From Streptomyces carpinensis (GTDB lineage: Bacteria; Actinomycetota; Actinomycetes; Streptomycetales; Streptomycetaceae): a stretch of 45,818 nt of DNA. Where the stretch lies: NCBI RefSeq assembly GCF_002154505.1, contig NZ_MUBM01000283.1, positions 1 to 45,818 on the forward strand, read 5' to 3'. Shown here piece after piece: positions 27,835 to 35,274 of this stretch. Made by a program: the position numbers and the translations under genes. The notes beneath the pieces are model-generated. The model did no database searches. It was not told where the DNA came from and worked only from the letters and a program-made list of their open reading frames with translations. The first letter of the stretch is position 1, and each line of letters begins with the position of its first letter.

Positions 27835-28412
27835 TCGGCGAGCCGTGCGCAGGAACGGAAAAGCTCTGCGTTGTTCAGCCCGGCCGGTTCTTCCAGCAGG
27901 TTCGGGTCGGCACAACGAGGACAGCCTTGAGCTGCTTGATCGCCTACGTGCAGGCCTCGACTGCCGAGCCCTTGGTGCGTTTGTACATCCGGGCGATCTG
28001 CACTGGTCCGTCGACTGAGTTGGCCTGAGCACGCGCCCGCCCGCTCAGCACCGCCCGGGCCGCGTTCTGGGCCTCGAGCGGGTCGGACTTGCCGCGCCGG
28101 CGACGGTCGGTCCGGTCCGGACGGTTCACGCGAACACTTCCACGCCCTGGGCCAGCAGGTAGCGGGACAGGGCGGCCCCGAAGGAGCCGGTCCCCTCCAC
28201 TCCGGCCCGCCGAACCGTGCCCAATTCCCTGGCTCACTCCAGCAATTCGCTGTATCCGGCCGCAGTGGCCGGGAATACCTCGATGCCGATCACTTCCCCC
28301 ACCAAAGAGAGCACGGCAGCCGCATGAGCGTCCCGGTGCGTGTCCACTCCAAGGACCACCTCCCCCGTCGTCCGGCGCCGGGGGGTACGTCGGGCAGGGA
28401 ACGTACCGGTCA
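27835..28412 (-). pseudogene. IS110-family transposase remnant
   Basis: From ATG 28412 the minus strand reads TGEVVLGVDTHRDAHAAAV, the DEDD-type N-terminus of IS110 transposases, then GIEVFPATAAGYSELLE. An in-frame TGA stands where Trp is expected. GVEGTGSFGAALSRYLLAQG follows, then a frame change into VNRPDRTDRRRRGKSDPLEA and VDGPVQIARMYKRTKGSAVE. Next come a TAG after EACT, AIKQLKAVL, another frame change and ADPNLLEEPAGLNNAELFRS, after which homology stops near 27,835. At least two stops and two frameshifts are present and the C-terminal half is missing. The element is dead. IS110 elements have no terminal inverted repeats to look for. Confidence 0.85.
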
Positions 28413-29044
28413 TCCTCGTTCACCTTCCGACCCGACGGCTCATCGCGTAGCCGGCACCGGACCGGGCGGACGGTCAGAACCGTGACGACGCCTGGTCGGC
28501 AAGCCCCTATCGAGACACACCCGGCCGGCCCGGTACCAGCAACGCACCATCCCCGGCCGGCGGTCGTGGGCAAGACACCCCGGTCGCAGATCTCAAGAGT
28601 CAGACCCCGCCGCAGGACAGCACCTGCCGATTTCCCCTGACTCAGGCCTCCCCGACCCGGGCCCGCAGTACATGCTCAATCCCAGCTCTGGAACACCCCG
28701 AAGTCGACTCGGGCCGACCACAACGGACCGCGACGGTCGACATCACGTTCAACCTCGACACTTCAGCGGCCGTGAGCGCATGCCCGGGCCCTCGGTTCGC
28801 CCTGCTCCTTCTGTGTGATCGCGGGCGGGGTGCTCACCGCCCGCGCGACCCGCGAGGCCACCCCGGCACCCGCGGCGGTCGCTGTGACTGCGGATGCCCT
28901 CCTGTCCTGGGCCCGGGCAGCGGGCAGGTGAGACGCTTGCCGACCTGAGCGCCAGTACGTCTCCGGCGTCGGGTCGTATCGGGCGCTCGTTGGATCACAC
29001 AGGCAATGGATCGCCCTGTCCCGCTCTCCGGGTACCGTCAGGGT
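28413..29044. other. Intergenic region between the IS110 remnant and RNase J
   Basis: No supported gene in 632 bp. The first part is probably the outer flank of the dead IS110 element. The rest should hold the promoter of the RNase J gene. Open frames on both strands give low-complexity translations. The GTACCGTCAGGGT just before 29045 contains the only ribosome-site-like sequence, and it is weak. Confidence 0.45.
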
Positions 29045-30730
29045 ATGAGTCATCCGCACCCCGAGCTGAAAGCCGCACCGCCCCTTCCCGAAGGAGGGCT
29101 GCGGGTCATCGCCCTGGGCGGCCTGGGTGAGATCGGCCGCAACATGACCGTCTTCGAGCACGCGGGCAAGCTGCTCATCGTCGACTGCGGCGTACTGTTC
29201 CCCGAGGAGACCCAGCCCGGCGTGGACGTGATCCTGCCGGACTTCACCTCGATCCGGGACCGGCTGGACGACATCGTGGCCGTGGTACTCACCCACGGCC
29301 ACGAGGACCACATCGGCGGCGTGCCGTACCTGCTGCGCGAGCGGTCCGACATTCCCGTCGTCGGCTCCAAGCTGACGCTGGCGTTCCTGGAGGCCAAGCT
29401 CAAGGAACACGGCATCCGGCCGCGCACGGTGCGGGTGCGGGAGGGCGACCGGCGTGGCTTCGGGCCCTTCGACTGCGAGTTCGTGGCGGTCAACCACTCC
29501 ATCCCCGACAGCCTCGCGGTCGCGATCCGCACCCGGGCCGGGATGGTGCTGCACACCGGCGACTTCAAGATGGACCAGTTCCCTCTCGACGACCGCATCA
29601 CCGATCTGCGCGCCTTCGCCCGCCTCGGCGAGGAGGGCGTGGACCTGTTCCTCACCGACTCCACCAACGCCGAAGTACCCGGCTTCACCACCTCCGAGCG
29701 AGAGCTGAACCCGGCGATCGAGCAGGTGATGCGCACCGCGCCGCGCCGGGTCATCGTCTCAAGCTTCGCCAGCCACGTGCACCGCATCCAGCAGGTCCTG
29801 GACGCCGCCCACCAGCACGGCCGCAAGGTCGCCTTCGTCGGCCGGTCGATGGTCCGCAACATGGGCATCGCCCGTGACCTGGGCTATTTGAAGGTCCCTT
29901 CCGGTCTGGTCGTGAGCACGAAGGAGCTGGAGAAGCTCCCGGACCACAAGATCACTCTGGTGTGCACCGGCTCCCAGGGCGAACCGATGGCCGCGCTGTC
30001 ACGGATGGCCAACCGCGACCACCTGATCCGCATCGGCAAGGGCGACACCGTCCTGCTCGCCAGCTCCCTCATCCCTGGCAACGAGAACGCCATCTACCGG
30101 GTGATCAACGGACTCACCCGGTGGGGCGCCCACGTGGTCCACAAGGGCAACGCCAAGGTGCACGTCTCCGGGCATGCCAGCGCCGGCGAACTCGTCTACT
30201 GCTACAACATCGTCAAACCCCGCAACGTCATGCCCGTGCACGGCGAATGGCGGCACCTGCGGGCCAACGCCGACCTCGCCATCCGTACCGGTGTCGACCC
30301 CGACCGGGTCGTCATCGCGGAGGACGGCGTCGTCGTCGACCTGGTCGACGGACGCGCATCCATCACCGGCAAGGTGGCCGCCGGCAACGTCTACGTGGAC
30401 GGCATGGAAGTCGGCGGCGCCACCGAAGCGTCCCTCAAGGACCGCCTCACCCTCGCCGCCGAAGGCGTGGTCACGGTGGTGGCGATCGTCGACGCGGACA
30501 CCGGCGCTCTCGCCGAGGCCCCCGACTTCCTGGCCCGCGGCTTCGTCCACGACGACGCCACCTTCGAGCCGGTCATCCCCGTCATCGAGAAGACCCTGGC
30601 CACCGCAGCCGAGGAAGGCGTCGGGGACGCGCGCCAACTCGAACAACTCCTCGCCCGCGCCGTGGCGAACTGGGCGTTCCGCACCCACCGCCGCAAACCC
30701 CTCATCATCCCCGTCATCATCGACGCCTGA
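29045..30730 (+). CDS. rnj: Ribonuclease J
   Basis: The protein has 561 residues. The metallo-beta-lactamase core shows THGHEDHIGG (His84, His86, Asp88, His89), which binds the two zincs, and HTGDFKMD. The beta-CASP part has LTDSTNAEVPG, SSFASHVHRIQQ and KVHVSGHASAGEL. RNase J has both 5'-to-3' exonuclease and endonuclease activity and matures or degrades RNA in actinobacteria. ATG 29045 begins MSHPHPELKAAPP; an upstream ATG at 29006 is less likely because its codons are not protein-like. It may be a paralogue, since the standard streptomycete rnj usually follows dapA and no dapA is visible here. Two DEAD-box helicases and a cold-shock gene lie within 5 kb, a fitting RNA-decay neighbourhood. 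Confidence 0.95.
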   Translation: MSHPHPELKAAPPLPEGGLRVIALGGLGEIGRNMTVFEHAGKLLIVDCGVLFPEETQPGVDVILPDFTSIRDRLDDIVAVVLTHGHEDHIGGVPYLLRERSDIPVVGSKLTLAFLEAKLKEHGIRPRTVRVREGDRRGFGPFDCEFVAVNHSIPDSLAVAIRTRAGMVLHTGDFKMDQFPLDDRITDLRAFARLGEEGVDLFLTDSTNAEVPGFTTSERELNPAIEQVMRTAPRRVIVSSFASHVHRIQQVLDAAHQHGRKVAFVGRSMVRNMGIARDLGYLKVPSGLVVSTKELEKLPDHKITLVCTGSQGEPMAALSRMANRDHLIRIGKGDTVLLASSLIPGNENAIYRVINGLTRWGAHVVHKGNAKVHVSGHASAGELVYCYNIVKPRNVMPVHGEWRHLRANADLAIRTGVDPDRVVIAEDGVVVDLVDGRASITGKVAAGNVYVDGMEVGGATEASLKDRLTLAAEGVVTVVAIVDADTGALAEAPDFLARGFVHDDATFEPVIPVIEKTLATAAEEGVGDARQLEQLLARAVANWAFRTHRRKPLIIPVIIDA

Positions 30731-30777
30731 GCCATAGCCCGGCGGCACGGTCCCCGTTCCGGCCGCGGCCCCGCCCG

Positions 30778-30994
30778 CGACGGACTCCCGGGCGGTGCCG
30801 CCTCAGCGGCGGCCAGAAGCTGCCCCAGTTCCAGATCCCCGCCACCCATGGCAACCTCCCATCGGTTGCCGCTCCTCCTTCCCCGGGTTCGCCCCTCGTC
30901 ACCCACTACATGCATCACGCCCGCTCGCGGTTCTCTCTGCCGTGGAGTCCGGTTGACGCGTTGAGCCCGCCTGAGCTGCGGAACGGCGGTGCGG
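30778..30994 (-). repeat. Truncated duplicate of the PP2C gene head and leader (copy A; copy B at 44710-44921)
   Basis: About 215 bp are closely similar, by eye roughly four bases in five, to the leader and first 25 codons of the phosphatase gene that starts at 44782. The minus strand here reads MGGGDLELGQLLAAAEAAPP from about 30,850, against MDGGDLELGQLLAAAEAAPP there. A one-base loss right after these codons shifts the frame, and the similarity stops near 30,778. The ribosome-site region and upstream DNA are also copied. It is a dead gene start lying 48 bp after RNase J. Confidence 0.8.
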
Positions 30995-31048
30995 TCCCTC
31001 GGCGGCCTCATCCGCCGACAGGTGTTGCCTCGGGTTCGGGCGTTCTGA

Positions 31049-31256
31049 TCAGGCTGATGTCTTCGGCTGAGGCTTGCCGCCCTCGGCGCGCAGTTGCTCG
31101 TCGATGCGCCGCGCCTTTTCGAGCTGGTCTTCGAGGATGACGATGCGCCAGGCGGCCTCTATGGCGGTGCCCTGGTCGACGAGTTCGCGGGCGCGGGCGG
31201 CGATGCGCAGCTGGTACCGGGAGTAGCGGCGATGGCCGCCATCGGAGCGCAGCGGG
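31049..31256 (-). pseudogene. MerR-family regulator, C-terminal fragment
   Basis: The minus strand reads PLRSDGGHRRYSRYQLRIAA and ARELVDQGTAIEAAWRIVIL, ending EDQLEKARRIDEQLRAEGG and TSA before TGA at 31049. This is nearly the same as the second half of the intact MerR-like gene at 32233-32571 (PLRSEGGHRRCSRRQLRIAA). The first half, with the recognition helix, is missing: similarity breaks at 31256, exactly where a STAS fragment begins on the other strand. No start codon or ribosome site serves it. Confidence 0.75.
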
Positions 31257-31258
31257 GG

Positions 31259-31486
31259 TGATCAAGCGGTTGGCATCCGGGCCCCCGACGCGTCTCGATG
31301 CCGCAGCTGCCCACCGCGCCGCCTCGTACCGGACGGTGCTGGACCTCGACGGCGTCACGATCATGGACTCCGGCGGCGTCAACACTCTCCTCACCACCCA
31401 CCGAACCGCGCGTCGGGGGTCGGCTACGACGGGCAGCACCCAGTGCCTCCGTCGCACGCCTCTTCCAGATCGTCGGCCTCGGGTGA
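31259..31486 (+). pseudogene. STAS-domain anti-sigma antagonist, C-terminal fragment with frameshift
   Basis: The plus strand reads RTVLDLDGVTIMDSGGVNTL and then TTHRTARRG. The frame then shifts near 31,410 to GGRLRRAAPSASVARLFQIV and GL before a TGA. That is the end of a STAS domain, with the Ser-containing loop DSGGV in place of the usual DSSGL, so the phosphorylatable second serine is absent. The N-terminal half is missing. The fragment starts at the same breakpoint as the MerR fragment on the opposite strand. Confidence 0.7.
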
Positions 31487-31600
31487 GGGAGAGGCCGCCG
31501 GCGCAGGCGCGCAGGCGATCCCCTCGCCAGGGAGGGACGACGGCACACACGGAGCGCGCCATGCAGGCGAAGCCGGTGCCCTGCGAACCGGCACACCGCG

Positions 31601-32089
31601 TCATTCCGAAGGAATGCGAAACTCGAATTCGGGACGGTCCCACAGGACGGCGGGCGGGTTCGCGAGGGCGGTCCCGATCCGTACTGCACCGACGCGGTGG
31701 TAGAAGTCCGCGGCGGGAAGGTGCGACACGACCATGACACGGTCGAGCCCGGCGGCACGGGCCTCGGATAGCATGTGCGCGACGAGCAGTCGTCCAATAC
31801 CCCGTCCTTGCGCTTCGTCGGCGACGAACAGCAGGTCGAGCTCCGGTGGAGCGAGGACGAGCGAGTAGAACCCGAGGACCCGGCCTCCATGCTCGTCGGG
31901 GCCGACGGCTACGTAGGCGCGGTGGGCCTCGATGTAATCAGGGCCGACCCGGTAGCCCGCCACTGCGGCTGCGTACTTACCCTCGTAGGCGCCTGAGCCA
32001 CGCACGAGCCGTGTGAGCCTTTTGGCATCCCGCGCGACGGCCCTCCGTATGGTGATCGGCTGACTGATCGGGGAAGTGCGTGAACTCAT
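31601..32089 (-). CDS. GNAT-family N-acetyltransferase
   Basis: The protein has 162 residues. ITIRRAVARDAKRLTRLVRG begins the fold, LDLLFVADEAQGRGIGRLLV holds the acetyl-CoA-binding Q/R-x-x-G-x-G/A motif (QGRGIG), and SHLPAADFYHRVGAVRIGTA is the C-terminal substrate part. GNAT enzymes transfer acetyl groups to amines of small molecules or proteins; the target here is unknown. The ATG at 32089 is preceded only by a weak ribosome site. It is divergent from the MerR-like gene, with 143 bp between the starts, and may be controlled by it. Confidence 0.88.
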   Translation of the reverse strand: MSSRTSPISQPITIRRAVARDAKRLTRLVRGSGAYEGKYAAAVAGYRVGPDYIEAHRAYVAVGPDEHGGRVLGFYSLVLAPPELDLLFVADEAQGRGIGRLLVAHMLSEARAAGLDRVMVVSHLPAADFYHRVGAVRIGTALANPPAVLWDRPEFEFRIPSE

Positions 32090-32232
32090 CGGGAGAGTAT
32101 GTCGCACCGGGGGGTGCCTTGGTTCGGAGGGGTCGGCTGCTCGGGCAGGCGTTCCTGCACCGCTCCGGATCCTTCGGAGACCAGTGCCAGGCACGACCGG
32201 GTCCCTCGCCGCGTCCCCGGAACGAACGTGCC

Positions 32233-32571
32233 ATGCCCGCTGAGAACGCCTCCGTCGCCGGCGACCTCGACGATGACGACTATCCCGCCTACGCCATGGG
32301 GCGGGCCGCGGACGTTCTCGGCACCACCCCCGCCTTCCTCCGGGCCGTCGGTGAAGTCGGACTGATCGCTCCTCTGCGTTCGGAAGGCGGCCACCGCCGT
32401 TGTTCCCGCCGCCAGTTGCGCATCGCCGCCCCCGCCCGTGCGCTTGTCGACCAGGGCACCCCCATCGAGGCCGCGTGCCGCATCGTCTCCCTTGAGGACC
32501 AGCTCGACGACGCCCTGCGTCTGAATCGGGCAATACACCGGAAGCTGGACGAGCACCGCGCAGATACCTAG
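32233..32571 (+). CDS. MerR-family transcriptional regulator (short form)
   Basis: The protein has 112 residues. YAMGRAADVLGTTPAFLRAV is the first helix-turn-helix, GEVGLIAPLRSEGGHRRCSR the recognition wing, and QLRIAAPARALVDQGTPIEA with EDQLDDALRLNRAIHRKLDE the dimer helix. It lacks an extended effector domain, so what it senses is unclear. Divergent from the GNAT gene and 230 bp upstream of the cold-shock gene, it might regulate either. A degenerate duplicate of its second half lies at 31049-31256. Confidence 0.85.
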   Translation: MPAENASVAGDLDDDDYPAYAMGRAADVLGTTPAFLRAVGEVGLIAPLRSEGGHRRCSRRQLRIAAPARALVDQGTPIEAACRIVSLEDQLDDALRLNRAIHRKLDEHRADT

Positions 32572-32711
32572 TCCCGCCACTACAGATATACACCCCGGCG
32601 CGGGAGGATAATTACCGGACGCTCCCGAAAACGTATGCCCGTCTCCATCCGGCCTGTGTTAACGTGAGAGCAGTTGCAGTTTTGGTTGCCAGAGATTTTT
32701 TCTTTGCAGAG

Positions 32712-32730
32712 CTTTCCGGAACTTTCCGGA
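32712..32730 (+). promoter_or_regulatory. Tandem CTTTCCGGA motif in the csp leader
   Basis: CTTTCCGGA occurs at 32712-32720 and again at 32722-32730, ten bases apart, about 72 bp before the cold-shock start. A near-identical tandem lies ahead of the downstream helicase gene. A small hairpin (CTCCGC..GCGGAG, 32755-32771) lies between the motif and the start. It could be a cold-responsive RNA element or a protein site. Confidence 0.45.
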
Positions 32731-32801
32731 GGGGTGATCATCGCGGCGACTCGGCTCCGCAAAGTGCGGAGACCGGCACTGCCCCCCAAGGGAGATTCAA
32801 T

Positions 32802-33008
32802 ATGGCATCTGGCACCGTGAAGTGGTTCAACGCGGAAAAGGGCTTCGGCTTCATCGAGCAGGACGGCGGCGGCGCTGACGTGTTCGCCCACTACTCGAAC
32901 ATCATCAGCAACGGTGGCTTCCGCGAGCTTCAGGAAGGCCAGAAGGTTAGCTTCGACGTCACGCAGGGCCAGAAGGGCCCGCAGGCTGAGAACATCGTTC
33001 CCGCCTGA
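32802..33008 (+). CDS. Cold-shock protein (CspA family)
   Basis: The protein has 68 residues. RNP1 is KGFGFI, in KWFNAEKGFGFIEQDGG, and RNP2 is VFAHY. QKVSFDVTQGQKGPQAENIV completes the OB fold. It binds single-stranded RNA and DNA and melts secondary structure. AAGGGAGA precedes the ATG. A long 5' leader (at least 150 bp, with T-rich tracts unusual here) and a strong terminator after the stop are typical of regulated csp genes. The helicase gene that follows is a natural functional partner. Confidence 0.96.
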   Translation: MASGTVKWFNAEKGFGFIEQDGGGADVFAHYSNIISNGGFRELQEGQKVSFDVTQGQKGPQAENIVPA

Positions 33009-33054
33009 CGCAGACGCGAATCGTCGCGAGCCAGTGGTTCGCGCATCATGTGGC

Positions 33055-33085
33055 TGGGGCCCGTGCTCTTGGGGTACGGGCCCCA
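33055..33085 (+). terminator. Terminator hairpin after csp
   Basis: TGGGGCCCGT (33055-33064) pairs perfectly with ACGGGCCCCA (33076-33085) around an 11-base loop, 46 bp after the csp stop. The following sequence is TTGATTTTCCGTTTTCC, rich in T for this genome. Confidence 0.85.
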
Positions 33086-33101
33086 GCTCATTGATTTTCC
33101 G

Positions 33102-33119
33102 TTTTCCGGATTTTCCGGA
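33102..33119 (+). promoter_or_regulatory. Tandem TTTTCCGGA motif before the helicase gene
   Basis: TTTTCCGGA at 33102-33110 is directly repeated at 33111-33119, with a partial third unit TTTTCCG at 33095-33101. It resembles the tandem CTTTCCGGA of the csp leader. It lies between two hairpins in the csp-helicase gap. Confidence 0.45.
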
Positions 33120-33121
33120 CC

Positions 33122-33166
33122 GCCGGCCGTCCCCGCTCCAGCGCCACGAGGGCCGGCTCTTTTTTT
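33122..33166 (+). terminator. Second intrinsic terminator or attenuator ahead of the helicase
   Basis: GCCGGCC (33122-33128) pairs with GGCCGGC (33151-33157) and is followed by a run of seven T (33160-33166), a classic Rho-independent layout that is rare in this genome. It sits 84 bp before the helicase start, so it would act on transcripts that read through from csp or start in the gap. Attenuation is plausible. Confidence 0.65.
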
Positions 33167-33250
33167 CTTCGGCTCATTCTTGCGAATCCTCGTGCGGTCA
33201 TCGCCGCTGGACGGAATTCCTCGATACGCCGCATCGTGGAAGGTTCTTCC

Positions 33251-34765
33251 GTGAACCGCACACCCCGTCACACCGGCACCGCTTCCGGCGGCCGCTCCCG
33301 TACGCAGGGGACGGGCCGCCAGGGTCCCCGTCCGGGTACCGGACGAAAGACCGGCCAGGGCGCACGCTCCGCCCTGCGCCGACATGAGTTCGCCCTGCCG
33401 GTCACCCTCACCGAGCCGCTGCCGGCGGTCGAGGCGTTCAGCGAACTGGACGTGCCCGCAAGGCTGTTGGCCGCGCTCCGCGCCGAGGGCGTGACCGTGC
33501 CCTTCCCGATCCAGGCGGCCACACTGCCGAACGCACTGGCCGGCCGGCACGTCCTGGGCCGAGGTCGGACGGGTTCGGGCAAGACGCTCGCCTTCGGTCT
33601 GCCGGTACTGGCCCGTCTGGACGGACAGCGGGCCCAGCCCCGGCAGCCGCTCGCCCTCGTCCTCGTCCCCACCCGCGAACTGGCCCAGCAGGTCACCGAC
33701 GCGCTCACCCCCTACGCCCGCGCCCTACGGCTGCGGCTCGCCACCGTGGTGGGCGGCATGTCGATAGGCCGCCAGGCGAGTGCGCTGCGCGACGGCGCCG
33801 AGGTCGTCGTGGCGACGCCCGGCCGCCTCAGGGACCTGATCGAGCGGCGGGCCTGCCGGCTGGACCGGGTCGCCGTCACCGTGCTGGACGAAGCCGATCA
33901 GATGGCCGACATGGGTTTCATGCCGCAGGTGACCGCGCTGCTCGACCAAGTTCCCGCGAGCGGCCAGCGGTTGCTGTTCTCGGCCACGCTGGACCGCAAC
34001 ATCGACCTGCTGGTACGCCGCTACCTCGTCGACCCCGTGGTGCACTCGGTCGACCCGTCCGCGGGAGCCGTCACCACAATGGAGCACCACCTGCTGCACG
34101 TGCGCGACGCCGACAAGGACACCGCCGCGACCGAGATCGCCGCCCGCGACGGACGCGTGCTCATGTTCCTGGACACCAAGCACGCGGTGGACCGGCTCAC
34201 CAAGCACCTGCTGTCCGTCGGAGTACGAGCCTCGGCCCTGCACGGCGGCAAGTCCCAGTCACAGCGCAACCGGACGCTCGCTCAGTTCAAGGACGGCCAC
34301 GTCACGGTCCTGGTGGCCACCAACGTCGCCGCCCGCGGAATCCACGTCACGGGCCTCGACCTCGTCGTGAACGTAGACCCTCCCGGCGACCACAAGGACT
34401 ACCTCCACCGCGGCGGCCGTACCGCACGCGCCGGCGAGTCCGGCACGGTCGTCACCCTCGTGCTGCCACACCAGCGGCGAGCGGTGGACCGTCTGATGGG
34501 CGACGCCGGAATCGCTCCGCGCACCGTACGGATCCGCCCTGGCGAGGCCGAGCTGCACCGCATCACCGGCGCCCGGACCCCCTCCGGCGTGCCCGTCGTC
34601 CTCGCCGCACCGGTCGAAGGACGACCCGACGGCAAGGGAGCCGTCGGCCGGCATCACAGGAGCCGGGCTGCCGGCCGTGGGAGGAGCGGCCAGGGGGCCG
34701 GTCGTGGCGGAAGAGGCCGGGCCGCCGCCCGGGGCCGTCGGCCTGCACCGGGGAACAACCCATAG
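33251..34765 (+). CDS. DEAD-box RNA helicase (paralogue 2, csp-linked)
   Basis: The protein has 504 residues. A basic N-terminal extension (residues 1-45, rich in Gly, Arg and Thr) precedes PFPIQAATLPNAL, GRGRTGSGKT, PTRELAQQ, LDEADQM, FSATLDRN, VLVATNVAARG and HRGGRTARAGESG. The C-terminal 60 residues are an RGG-like tail (AGRGRSGQGAGRGGRGRAAA), probably for RNA binding. GTG 33251 is favoured by GGAAGG seven bases upstream; GTG 33236 is the alternative. It lies 242 bp after csp behind two hairpins. It is closely related to the helicase at 26033-27448, suggesting a local duplication. The function is RNA unwinding, probably in cold adaptation or with RNase J. Confidence 0.95.
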   Translation: MNRTPRHTGTASGGRSRTQGTGRQGPRPGTGRKTGQGARSALRRHEFALPVTLTEPLPAVEAFSELDVPARLLAALRAEGVTVPFPIQAATLPNALAGRHVLGRGRTGSGKTLAFGLPVLARLDGQRAQPRQPLALVLVPTRELAQQVTDALTPYARALRLRLATVVGGMSIGRQASALRDGAEVVVATPGRLRDLIERRACRLDRVAVTVLDEADQMADMGFMPQVTALLDQVPASGQRLLFSATLDRNIDLLVRRYLVDPVVHSVDPSAGAVTTMEHHLLHVRDADKDTAATEIAARDGRVLMFLDTKHAVDRLTKHLLSVGVRASALHGGKSQSQRNRTLAQFKDGHVTVLVATNVAARGIHVTGLDLVVNVDPPGDHKDYLHRGGRTARAGESGTVVTLVLPHQRRAVDRLMGDAGIAPRTVRIRPGEAELHRITGARTPSGVPVVLAAPVEGRPDGKGAVGRHHRSRAAGRGRSGQGAGRGGRGRAAARGRRPAPGNNP

Positions 34766-34849
34766 CTCAAGCCCGGGGAGGCGCTCCCTGCGGTCGGGAC
34801 GAGCCGTCGCCCGTCCTGCCCGCCCCAACGAAGGGGCCGCGGCCACCGC

Positions 34850-35042
34850 GGCGGTGGAGGACTTCGCGTCCCCCGTCTCATCCTTGATCAGGATCCCGTC
34901 ACCGCCGTCGACCAGGTCGACGTCCGCCAAGCACCGCTTGTTCGTCCCCCACCGCGCGGGACAGCAGATGGTGCAGGCGGTGCGGACCCCGCTCCCCGAT
35001 CGCGTCGGCCAGGCTCCAGCAGTTGACATCCTCGAGCTCCAT
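34850..35042 (-). pseudogene. IS701-like transposase fragment
   Basis: The minus strand from ATG 35042 reads CWSLADAIGERGPHRLHHLL and SRAVGDEQAVL. It then shifts frame to LADVDLVDGGDGILIKDETG and DAKSS. The last piece resembles the first catalytic-aspartate region of IS701-type transposases (a D-E-T-G motif followed by K). Only about 65 codons survive, between the helicase stop and the hexosaminidase leader. No inverted repeats were found. Confidence 0.5.
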
Positions 35043-35274
35043 CGGCATGCCCCGTGCTTTGATGTTGCGTCACACCACGTCATGATCAAGGCGGCCGTCC
35101 TCGTGCCCGCGGCCACCCCGGTGTCTCCCTCCGGCGATTCCCAGTCGGCCGCAGCATCGGCGTACAGCCGATCGGGGCGTGCTCGTCGCGCCGTACGTCT
35201 TTCTCGTCGTGGTTTTCGCCGGTACGGTCGCCCTCCAGGTCCGCGTGACACCGCCAGCACTGGTAAGGAGTGAC

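Noticed and set aside
28763..29554. Minus-strand gene overlapping the RNase J start
   Set aside because: Its translation mirrors the RNase J codons and has no recognisable features.
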